From positions 331,063 through 395,062 of the forward strand of contig DLGZ01000048.1 in the NCBI GenBank assembly GCA_002482965.1: a stretch of DNA of 64,000 nucleotides. The letters run 5' to 3'. The notes under the pieces were generated by a model. That model searched no databases, had not been told where the DNA came from, and worked only from the letters and a program-made list of their open reading frames with translations. Each line of letters begins with the position of its first letter. The stretch's first letter is position 1. Below, piece after piece: positions 33,548 through 40,767 of the stretch. Both the position numbers and the translations under genes were made by a program. This DNA comes from Verrucomicrobiaceae bacterium UBA7681 (lineage in GTDB: Bacteria; Verrucomicrobiota; Verrucomicrobiia; Verrucomicrobiales; Verrucomicrobiaceae).

Positions 33548-35985
33548 AGGCGGAGCAAAAATTCGTTAGATGACAACAGCGCGTGGCTCAGTTCAATCCA
33601 CGCTTTTTCGGCGGGCATGGTTTCGAGAAACTTCACAGCATCCTCACGCTCGCTGCTGGTGATCGGGCGGCTGAGGATGCGGAGCCAGAGGGCTTCGAGA
33701 CGCGCGCCGATGTTCGCTTCGCTGTCGCCGAGTTGTTTTGCGAGCTCGGTGGCACGAGCGCGGACAGTGTCGCTGTTGAGAAGAAACAGCGCCTGCGTGG
33801 GCACAGCGGTCTCGGCACGTTTGCCGGCGATCTGCGCTGGCTGGGTGAAGTCGAACACATCGCGCAGCTTCGCGGAGCCGGGTTGCGTGGCCGTGCGGAT
33901 GACGGGGAGATAAATAGTGCGCTCAAAGTCCTGCACAGGGCGCATTTTCTTGAAGGCAAAGGCAGGTGGATTCACCGCCTTGGGACTGAGGCTGTTGACG
34001 TTCTCGGGAAACTCCAGCGGCAAGGCGGGACCACCGCTCGAAGGCGTGAGCTTGCCGCTGATGGCGAGCATGGAGTCGCGAATCGCCTCGGCATCAAGAC
34101 GCTGGCGGTTCATGCGCCAGAGCAGGCGGTTGTCTGGGTCTTTTGCCTCTGCTGTGGCATTTTGTGAACTGCTCATGCGATAGGCGCGACTAAGGACGAG
34201 CGCACGGATGAGCTGCTTCTGCGACCAGCCGTTTTCCATGAAGCGGGCGGCGAGGTAATCCAGCAACTCTGGATGCGAGGGCGTCTCACCGCGAACACCG
34301 AAGTAATCGACACTGCGCACGAGACCTTCGCCGAAGAGCTTCTGCCAGATGCGGTTCACGGTGACCCGCGCAGTGAGCGGATTGCGTGCATCGGCAATCC
34401 AGTCGGCGAGCTGCACTCTGCCGCTTTGGCCTGCAGGGATCTTCGAAAAATCGGCCCACGATGCCACGCGCAGTGCGCCGCGCTTCACCGTATCTCCCAG
34501 CGCATACGGGTTGCCGCGAATGGTGATGCGCATGTCGGCGGGATTTTCACGATCATGCACGGCGAAGGCTTTCGGTGCGACGGGAGCAAAGAACTTTGCA
34601 TGCTCGATCTGGCCGTTAAGCGTCTTGATGCGTGCAGCGAGTTCATCACGCTTCTTTTCAAGGCTAGGTTTCGTCTCTTTCGTGGCGCTGGCGATCTGCG
34701 GTTCCAGCGCGGCTTTTTCTTTGTTGGAATTGTCGCGCTCGACCTCCCAATGACGGATTTTGACATCGTTCACGGCGAGCATCTGCTCGCGCCCGGCCTT
34801 TTGCCCCGCTGTTTCCGGCAGTTCGGTTTTGTGGACGCTGCTCCAGACACCGTTCTCGGTCTTATACGTCGCATCGGTGCTGCGGAACATGCCGGCGATG
34901 GCGTAGTAGTCCGTCTGCGCAACGGGATCAAACTTGTGATCGTGGCAGCGCGCGCAGCCGAGCGTCAGACCGAGAAACGCGGTGCCGATTTTGCTGACCT
35001 GCTGATCAACGAGGTCGTGCTCCATCTTGAGCTTGTCCACAGCGACGATCTCGACATCGCCCAAAACAAGGAAGCCGGTGGCGGTGATGTTTGCGGCCCT
35101 TTCTTGAGGCGATGCGGCAGGCAGGAGGTCTCCGGCAATTTGTTCCCGAATGAAGCGGTCGAAGGGCTTGTCGGAGTTGAAAGCGTTAATGACATAATCA
35201 CGATAGCGCCACGCATGTTCGGCAAAGACGCTGTTCGAGGTGCCGATCTGGTCCGCGTAACCGGTAAGGTCGAGCCAGTGGCGTGCCCAGCGCTCCCCGA
35301 ACGCACTGGATTGCAGCAGACGATCCACGGCAGCAGCTCGAGATGCGGGAGACGCGTCAAAGCGTGCCATCTCATCTGGTGTTGGCGGCAGGCCGGTCAG
35401 GTCGAGTGAGACTCGGCGTAGCCAGGTGTAGGCATCCGCATCAGGTGCGGGAGAGAGGCCGTTGGCCTCGAGCTTGTCGAGAATGAAGCAATCCATTAGA
35501 TCCAGCGGCCAGTTCGTCTGCTGCACTGCGGGAGCAGCCTCACCACTCACAGGTCGAAAGGCCCAGAATTTCTTTCCTTCCTCGAAGTCAATCACACGCG
35601 CGGATTTGGCGGTGGTTTGTTTCACGCGTGAATCAGGCGCACCCATTGCCACCCATTTCTCAAAGATCTCGATCTCACCCGCTGTCATCTTGCCCTTCGG
35701 CGGCATTTCCATTTCGGGATTGGTGTAGCGCACCGCCTCGATGACATGACTTTTGGCCACGTCTCCCGGCACAATGGCAGGCCCGTTGTCGCCGCCGGTC
35801 TGCCAGCCCAATTTCAAATCGAGCGCCAGCCCGCCTTTGATCTTCTTCTCATGCGAATGGCACTCGTAGCAGCGGCTTTGCAGCAATGGCAGCACCTTCG
35901 ATTCGAAGAAGGCCATGTCGTCTCCAGCCCGCGCCGAGGCCAGCGCGAGCATGCCGATGCCAACACTCTGGAAAACACGGTTCAT
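33544..35985 (-). CDS. PSD1-type multidomain cytochrome (PSCyt1-DUF1549-coil-DUF1553), exported
   Basis: An 813-residue protein. Signal region residues 1-20, PSCyt1 with CYECH at residues 39-43 and MEMPPKGKMTAGEIEIFEKW. DUF1549 follows (LDLMDCFILDKLEANGLSP, LDLTGLPPTPDEMARF, FGERWARHWLDLTGYAD, CARCHDHKFDP), then a charged helical insert of about 80 residues (RHWEVERDNSNKEKAALE, TKPSLEKKRDELAARI). DUF1553 closes it (ARVTVNRIWQKLFGEGLVRS, SHPELLDYLA, NRQRLDAEAIRDSMLAISG, AVPTQALFLLN). The ATG at 35985 overlaps the stop of the gntR gene (ATGA), so a regulator and a structural gene are translationally coupled. It is followed by DUF1501, again in ATGA. Confidence 0.92.
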   Translation of the reverse strand: MNRVFQSVGIGMLALASARAGDDMAFFESKVLPLLQSRCYECHSHEKKIKGGLALDLKLGWQTGGDNGPAIVPGDVAKSHVIEAVRYTNPEMEMPPKGKMTAGEIEIFEKWVAMGAPDSRVKQTTAKSARVIDFEEGKKFWAFRPVSGEAAPAVQQTNWPLDLMDCFILDKLEANGLSPAPDADAYTWLRRVSLDLTGLPPTPDEMARFDASPASRAAAVDRLLQSSAFGERWARHWLDLTGYADQIGTSNSVFAEHAWRYRDYVINAFNSDKPFDRFIREQIAGDLLPAASPQERAANITATGFLVLGDVEIVAVDKLKMEHDLVDQQVSKIGTAFLGLTLGCARCHDHKFDPVAQTDYYAIAGMFRSTDATYKTENGVWSSVHKTELPETAGQKAGREQMLAVNDVKIRHWEVERDNSNKEKAALEPQIASATKETKPSLEKKRDELAARIKTLNGQIEHAKFFAPVAPKAFAVHDRENPADMRITIRGNPYALGDTVKRGALRVASWADFSKIPAGQSGRVQLADWIADARNPLTARVTVNRIWQKLFGEGLVRSVDYFGVRGETPSHPELLDYLAARFMENGWSQKQLIRALVLSRAYRMSSSQNATAEAKDPDNRLLWRMNRQRLDAEAIRDSMLAISGKLTPSSGGPALPLEFPENVNSLSPKAVNPPAFAFKKMRPVQDFERTIYLPVIRTATQPGSAKLRDVFDFTQPAQIAGKRAETAVPTQALFLLNSDTVRARATELAKQLGDSEANIGARLEALWLRILSRPITSSEREDAVKFLETMPAEKAWIELSHALLSSNEFLLRL

Positions 35986-36632
35986 GAGGAAAGCGGCAGC
36001 CATTCACGCCAGCCGAGGATATGCTCCCGCATCAGACGTTCACAGACGGCGGGAGCTTGCGTGCGGAAGCTCTCAATGATGGACTGATGCGCATCCACGG
36101 TGTCTTTGAGGGTCTCTTTGGTCTGGAGCTGATGACTGCGGTGCAAACGTCCGAGCCACAGCTCCAGCTCGCCGCGCAGGGAGCGCCAGAGCTTCATCAA
36201 CCGCGCATTGCCAGAGGCTTCAAGAATGAGCTGATGAAACTCCAAGTCCAGCAGCGTCACCTCCTGCACGGACCGGGCACGGCGGGTGGCGGTCAGATTT
36301 TTTTCGAGCATTGAAATGTCCGCTTTTAGGGCCGGAGCCGCCAGACGGGAGGCGAGCGGTTCCAGCGCAAGCCGAAGAACATAAAGCTCCTCAAAATCCT
36401 GCGGTGTCAGGGCTTTCACGAATGCGCGTCCCGTAGGACTGAAATCGACCAGGCCTTCGCGCTCGAGTGCAAACAAGGCCTCACGCACCGGCACCCGGCT
36501 GACCCCCAGGCGTTTCGCCACGGCGGATTCAGCCAGCAGCGCTCCCGGCGCGGAGGTGCCGTTCAGTATTTCCGCCCGCAGCAGCGAGGCGGCGGAATCA
36601 GAGCGGAAGGCAGGATTTGGGGCGAGGTTCAT
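35982..36632 (-). CDS. GntR-family transcriptional regulator, FCD (FadR-type) subfamily
   Basis: A 216-residue regulator. The N-terminal winged helix (about residues 10-75) has the typical AVAKRLGVSRVPVREALFAL and EREGLVDF. The C-terminal FCD domain has LYVLRLALEPLASRLA, then a metal-ligand pattern of Asp and His in DLEFHQLILEASGN, His in DAHQSIIESF and His in REHILGW. FCD regulators usually bind organic acids such as uronates, gluconate or lactate, often through a metal. The gene heads the run PSD1-DUF1501-DUF1592-DUF1552-GMC. A perfect palindrome with a GTATAC core lies just upstream of the ATG and probably serves autoregulation. Pathway-specific control of this operon is likely but inferred. 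Confidence 0.92.
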   Translation of the reverse strand: MNLAPNPAFRSDSAASLLRAEILNGTSAPGALLAESAVAKRLGVSRVPVREALFALEREGLVDFSPTGRAFVKALTPQDFEELYVLRLALEPLASRLAAPALKADISMLEKNLTATRRARSVQEVTLLDLEFHQLILEASGNARLMKLWRSLRGELELWLGRLHRSHQLQTKETLKDTVDAHQSIIESFRTQAPAVCERLMREHILGWREWLPLSS

Positions 36633-36633
36633 T

Positions 36634-36654
36634 CGGTATACCGTTTCAATACGG
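36634..36654. promoter_or_regulatory. Candidate GntR/FCD operator at the gntR start
   Basis: CGGTATACCG at 36634-36643 is a perfect 10-bp palindrome with the GTATAC core typical of FCD-type GntR sites. It overlaps a second inverted repeat, CCGT-N6-ACGG, at 36641-36654. The palindrome ends 1 bp before the gntR ATG, where bound protein would block transcription or initiation. The rest of the 36655-36736 gap holds a GATGA/TCATC dyad near 36682-36697 and a GCTAGCTAGCTA run near 36709-36720, neither with a clear role. Confidence 0.55.
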
Positions 36655-36736
36655 CCCGAATGATTCCATCTTTCTTATGCGATGATTTTCTTCATCAGTC
36701 AGCTTAGCGCTAGCTAGCTAGACACGCCGCATCACT

Positions 36737-38416
36737 TCATTTGGCGTTCTTCTCGATGAACTCGATGATAGGTGTCGAATCGTCCAGCCCATGCGGATGG
36801 TGGCCCACACCGGGTTTGCGAATCAGAGTGATGCTGCCACCGAGCGCCTTGTAGCGTGTTTCGATCAAGCCGGTGTTTTCATCCCAAGGCACCACATCGT
36901 CGGCATCGCCAAAGACGTGGAGAAGGGGCACATGGTTCTTGGCCAGTGGGGCGAGGTTGTCCACAGGATTGGCTTTGTAGGCGAGCGCTTCAGCCTCGTC
37001 TTTGAAGCCCCAGAGCTTGAGCACAAAGCCCCAGTTTCTCGGATCGCCTTTGCCTTTGCCCTTGCCGCCGGGCCAGCTTTTGAAATCACACACCGGCGCG
37101 TCAGCGTAAATGCAGGAGACTTTGTCAGGATTCGAGATGGCCCAGTTGTAGCAGTACAAACCGCCGCGGCTGAGACCGACGAGCGAAGGCTTGGTTCTCA
37201 ATCCATACTTCGTGGTGAGTTCGGCGTAGCACTCGTTCCACAGCTTCACGGCATCAGGACAGCCGAGCATGTCGTTGATCTTCATATAGACGATGTGAAA
37301 GCCTTTGCCGAGCAACGCGATGTCCGGCGCGGGCTTGTGACCAAAGAACTCGCCATGCCAGACCCATGGGCGGCCTGAGGCGGCGGTTTTCGGCGCGACA
37401 ATGGTCACCAACTTGCCTGCGATGGTGAGTTCATGCTTCGCGTAGCCGTTCCATTCACCGGCCTGATTGGGGAACACGATTTCTTTCGCGCTGGCCAGTT
37501 TGCGGGCTTCTGCATCCAGTTCAGCGGCTTTCGCCTTGGCTTCCTCAATAGGCAATCCAGGAGCATTGCCGGGCCGCTTATGCCCCACGTAGCTCAGCCA
37601 TGCCGGACGCAGAATCGCGTGCTTCTTTTTCACGAGAGCGAGGATTGCAGCGCCATTGGGATGATCGGGCGTGCCATCCGGCTTCACCTTGAGACCCCAG
37701 GCATCCAGCACAGCATGCGCCATGAGCAGATGGCCTTCAGGTCCGGGATGCACACCGTCTTTGGAAAAAGTGAACTCAGGGTCTGACTTCCGCTTTTCAG
37801 CGATGGCGGCATTCATCGGTCCGTGAATGTCCAGCACCTCCCAGCCCTTCTGGCGCATATCGACCAGCCAGTCGCTGTAAAAGTCGAGCACTTCATTGTA
37901 GCCTTGATAAGGCTTCTCATACTTCTCCAGCCCGGCGGGCAGCAAGCGGGCCTTGATCGGCACGGGATCAAACACCGGTGGCGTGAGATGCACGATGCGA
38001 GCACCAGTGGCGGTGACTTTGTCATGCAGCTTCTTCATGCCATCCTGAAAGGCCTTCGTGCGCACGGCCCCAAGCGGATAATAAATGCCGTCGTTCATGC
38101 CGTAACAGGCAAAGACGAGCTCCGGCTTCGTCTTTTCCAGTGCACGGTCGAGACGTTCGTGCAGATCCGGGCGCGGAAACTTGCCACCGGCGTGGCCGTC
38201 TTCGCTCAATCCGCTCACCGTTTCACTGCTGAGCCCCAGCGGGATGATTTCTTTCGTCACCTCCGGATGCTGCGCGATCAAGGCGGCATCAATGAACTCA
38301 ATGTAGCCTCCTCCCTGCGTGATGCTGTCGCCGAGAAAGACGATGCGCTGTTCTTTGGGAAGTTCCGCCGCGAAAGCGGTGGCAGTGAGAAGCAGGGAAA
38401 GCAGGAAGGAACGCAT
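36737..38416 (-). CDS. Fusion of SGNH/GDSL hydrolase and alpha/beta hydrolase, exported
   Basis: A 559-residue protein with a Sec signal peptide (MRSFLLSLLLTATAFAAE). The first half is an SGNH hydrolase: IVFLGDSITQGGGYIEFID (nucleophile Ser near residue 31), a GMNDG block III and a block V DGVHPGPEGHLLMA near residue 225. After a linker of about 60 residues comes an alpha/beta hydrolase with nucleophile GLSRGGLYCYNWAI, a late acid in VFGDADDVVPWDENTG, and a catalytic His in GVGHHPHGL. Two esterase activities in one exported chain suggest removal of two ester groups from one substrate. It is followed by the gntR unit after 104 bp and preceded by a propeller gene 35 bp away. Confidence 0.88.
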   Translation of the reverse strand: MRSFLLSLLLTATAFAAELPKEQRIVFLGDSITQGGGYIEFIDAALIAQHPEVTKEIIPLGLSSETVSGLSEDGHAGGKFPRPDLHERLDRALEKTKPELVFACYGMNDGIYYPLGAVRTKAFQDGMKKLHDKVTATGARIVHLTPPVFDPVPIKARLLPAGLEKYEKPYQGYNEVLDFYSDWLVDMRQKGWEVLDIHGPMNAAIAEKRKSDPEFTFSKDGVHPGPEGHLLMAHAVLDAWGLKVKPDGTPDHPNGAAILALVKKKHAILRPAWLSYVGHKRPGNAPGLPIEEAKAKAAELDAEARKLASAKEIVFPNQAGEWNGYAKHELTIAGKLVTIVAPKTAASGRPWVWHGEFFGHKPAPDIALLGKGFHIVYMKINDMLGCPDAVKLWNECYAELTTKYGLRTKPSLVGLSRGGLYCYNWAISNPDKVSCIYADAPVCDFKSWPGGKGKGKGDPRNWGFVLKLWGFKDEAEALAYKANPVDNLAPLAKNHVPLLHVFGDADDVVPWDENTGLIETRYKALGGSITLIRKPGVGHHPHGLDDSTPIIEFIEKNAK

Positions 38417-38451
38417 GGGGTAAACAAGTCGGTGAAGTTAGCCTGCTTTTA

Positions 38452-39501
38452 TCACACCTTGTGCAGCTTGTAAGGATAGACTTGGTCCGCGTTCCACTGG
38501 CAGCCATACAGATCACCCGCGTCATCGACGCACACGTCATGCACATTGCGGAAGACGGGCTGGTCCTGCAGCAGGATGCCAACCTGATCTCCCTCGTATT
38601 TCGGCTGCTGACCACCCGGAGCAGACACGACGCGATTGTCCTTGTCGAGGATGATGATGAACCCGCGCTCACGCCACATGCGGTAATCATTGGGCTTCAT
38701 GCCGAAGCACACGCCGGAGAGCAGCAGTTCCCCCGCAATGACCGGCCTGCTCATGAAGGCCCCGGGCAGATACACAGAATGTGAATAAGTGCCGTCGAGT
38801 TGATACCAGTGGAACTCATTGCGGATGCGCTCCGTGCACAGCACCAGCGGCACAGGCCCGCGTGTGTCGATTGTCACGCCATGCGCCTGCATGAATTTAC
38901 CCGCGTTCATCGCCTGCGTGCTGTTGCCGCCAAATTTGCGGATGAATTTCCCCGTGGCGTCAAATTGCAGAATGAACTGCGAGCCGTAGCCGTCCGCCAC
39001 ATAGATGTCGCCATTCGGCCCCGCCACCGCTTCGGTGGGCGCATACTTGGTCACGGCATCATACGCGCCACAGTCCTTCGCATGCGGCAGTTCCAGCACG
39101 ATCTCACCCGCCAGCGTGGTTTTCACCACGCGGCCACCGCCCGGATCGCACAGCAGCAGATGCTCCTTGCCATCACGCACATCCAAACTCAGTCCGTGTC
39201 CGCCGCGCAGTTTCAGCGTCCACGCATCGAGCACCTTCCCCTCCTTATCGAAGATCAGGACGTTGTTCTTCGCTTCGTCGGTGATCATGATCAGCCGCTT
39301 CTGCGCATCCATGACCATTTCATGGCAGTTCTTCACCGGATGCACCTCGCGCTTTGCCTTGCACCATTGCAGATCGACCCGATACCGATGCTCCCCATGG
39401 CCGATGATGGCCCCCTGGAGCGAGGTCTTGCTCTGCGCCTGCACAAACGGGGCGGCAAATGCAGTGGCGGCGGTCGTGGTGATGAAATGGCGGCGGTTCA
39501 T
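38452..39501 (-). CDS. TAT-exported six-bladed (NHL-type) beta-propeller
   Basis: A 349-residue protein. The start MNRRHFITTTAATAFAAP gives a TAT signal (arginines 3-4); the longer ORF upstream is cysteine-rich nonsense and was not used. Blades of NHL/6-bladed type follow: HEMVMDAQKRLIMITDEAKN, VLIFDKEGKVLDAWTLKL, AVAGPNGDIYVADGYGSQFI, QFDATGKFIRKFGGNS and VHDVCVDDAGDLYGCQWN. A binding or lactonase/lyase-like role is possible; no active site is recognised. It lies between the TRIC channel gene (49 bp) and the SGNH fusion gene (35 bp), all on the minus strand. Confidence 0.8.
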   Translation of the reverse strand: MNRRHFITTTAATAFAAPFVQAQSKTSLQGAIIGHGEHRYRVDLQWCKAKREVHPVKNCHEMVMDAQKRLIMITDEAKNNVLIFDKEGKVLDAWTLKLRGGHGLSLDVRDGKEHLLLCDPGGGRVVKTTLAGEIVLELPHAKDCGAYDAVTKYAPTEAVAGPNGDIYVADGYGSQFILQFDATGKFIRKFGGNSTQAMNAGKFMQAHGVTIDTRGPVPLVLCTERIRNEFHWYQLDGTYSHSVYLPGAFMSRPVIAGELLLSGVCFGMKPNDYRMWRERGFIIILDKDNRVVSAPGGQQPKYEGDQVGILLQDQPVFRNVHDVCVDDAGDLYGCQWNADQVYPYKLHKV

Positions 39502-39550
39502 AGAACATTGGAAACAGCCCATTCCACCCATGCCTTTCGAGAAGCAGTCT

Positions 39551-40171
39551 TTAAGGCGTGGAAATCCGGCTCCGAAACGCCGGCAGTCGCAGCTTCCAGC
39601 GCATCGCGGCAAGGCGCAGCAGCAGAATGACCGCCATGCCAATGTAGCGATGACTTTCCGAGGCTGGCAGCCACACCCGCAGCAGCACAAACACCAGCGC
39701 ACCGGCGAAAACGGTCGTGGCATACAGATTCACATCAGGCTTAAAAACGAGCGGCACCTCACCACGCAGCACATCACGCAGAATGCCACCTGCCACGCCG
39801 GTGACGATCCCCAGCAGGATCGCCACGATGGCCGGAGCGCCAAACATGAGCGCCTTTTCGGTTCCAGCGATGCCAAACAAAGCCAGTCCAAATGCATCCG
39901 CGACCGCGAGCGTTCGATGCGGAGGATGAACGAAACGCACCAGTACAAATGTCGCCACTGCCGCGATGAGCGCAGTCCACACATGATGGGGTTGCTCGAT
40001 CCAGAACACCGGCCGCACGCCGAGGCACAAATCACGGATCGTTCCGCCGCCCACCGCCGTCACCAGCGCCAGGACCAGCACCCCGAACAAATCCATTCGT
40101 TTTCCTTCCGCTGCCAGCACCCCAGAGATGGCACACACAGCGACGGCGAAGTATTCGATCCAGGGAGGCAT
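39551..40171 (-). CDS. TRIC (UPF0126) family cation channel, YicG-like
   Basis: A 206-residue membrane protein with about seven hydrophobic segments and the paired family motifs TAVGGGTIRDLCLG (near residue 45) and GVAGGILRDVLRGEVP (near residue 130). These glycine-rich kinks are characteristic of UPF0126/TRIC proteins, now known to form trimeric potassium-permeable channels. Inner membrane. It follows marC by 3 bp, so it is part of the putA-marC unit. A link between ion flux and amino-acid use is only suggested by position. Confidence 0.9.
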   Translation of the reverse strand: MPPWIEYFAVAVCAISGVLAAEGKRMDLFGVLVLALVTAVGGGTIRDLCLGVRPVFWIEQPHHVWTALIAAVATFVLVRFVHPPHRTLAVADAFGLALFGIAGTEKALMFGAPAIVAILLGIVTGVAGGILRDVLRGEVPLVFKPDVNLYATTVFAGALVFVLLRVWLPASESHRYIGMAVILLLRLAAMRWKLRLPAFRSRISTP

Positions 40172-40174
40172 GGT

Positions 40175-40759
40175 TCAGTGCTGTATATAATGTTCAATGC
40201 CGTTGAGCAACATCTGCACGGCCACCATGACGAGTAGCATCCCCATCAGGCGCTCAACCGCCATCGCACCTTTCTCTTTAAGCACGCGGGCAATCGCCGG
40301 TGAGCAGAGCAGCACCGCCGCCGTGACTCCCCAAGCGATGAGCAACGCGGCGAACCAGTGCCAAATCTGCTCCGGCTGCGTGCTGACGAGCACCAGCAGC
40401 GTCGCCAGCACGGACGGCCCCGCGATCATCGGCACGGCCAGCGGCACAATGAACGGCTCGTCCATGGGTTCATCCGCCACATGACGCGCAGGCGGAAAGA
40501 TCATCTTCAACGCGATCAAAAAAAGCACGATCCCGCCACTGATAAACAACGCCTCCTGCTTCAAGTGCAGCAAGCCAAGCAACCACGGCCCGAGAAAGAG
40601 AAACAGGATCAGGATCACCAGCGCAATGACCAGCTCACGTGCGATCACCCGCATGCGCCGTTCCGGCGGCACCGGGCGCAGGCCGGACACAAACGTCGCC
40701 ACATTCCCCAGCGGGTCCATGATCGTGATCAGCAGCAGTGTGGCGGAAAGCGTGTCCAT
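40175..40759 (-). CDS. MarC/NAAT-family membrane protein
   Basis: A 194-residue protein with about six membrane segments. The N-terminal ITIMDPLGNVATFVSGLRPV and the internal repeat-like VPLAVPMIAGPSVLATLLVL are the MarC family signatures. Members such as E. coli YhgN are inner-membrane proteins of uncertain transport function, and archaeal relatives (SnatA) transport neutral amino acids. It starts 8 bp after putA and ends 3 bp before the TRIC gene. Together with kbl and putA this position supports an amino-acid transport role, as inference. Confidence 0.9.
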   Translation of the reverse strand: MDTLSATLLLITIMDPLGNVATFVSGLRPVPPERRMRVIARELVIALVILILFLFLGPWLLGLLHLKQEALFISGGIVLFLIALKMIFPPARHVADEPMDEPFIVPLAVPMIAGPSVLATLLVLVSTQPEQIWHWFAALLIAWGVTAAVLLCSPAIARVLKEKGAMAVERLMGMLLVMVAVQMLLNGIEHYIQH

Positions 40760-40767
40760 GATGCCAT

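Noticed and set aside
34273..35409. Plus-strand open frame (378 codons) across PSD1
   Set aside because: Overlaps a well-supported PSD1 gene on the opposite strand and shows no recognisable motifs.
36704..36721. GCTAGCTAGCTA run upstream of gntR as a repeat or recombination site
   Set aside because: Only three short units, no second copy and no neighbouring recombinase; may be a chance palindromic run.
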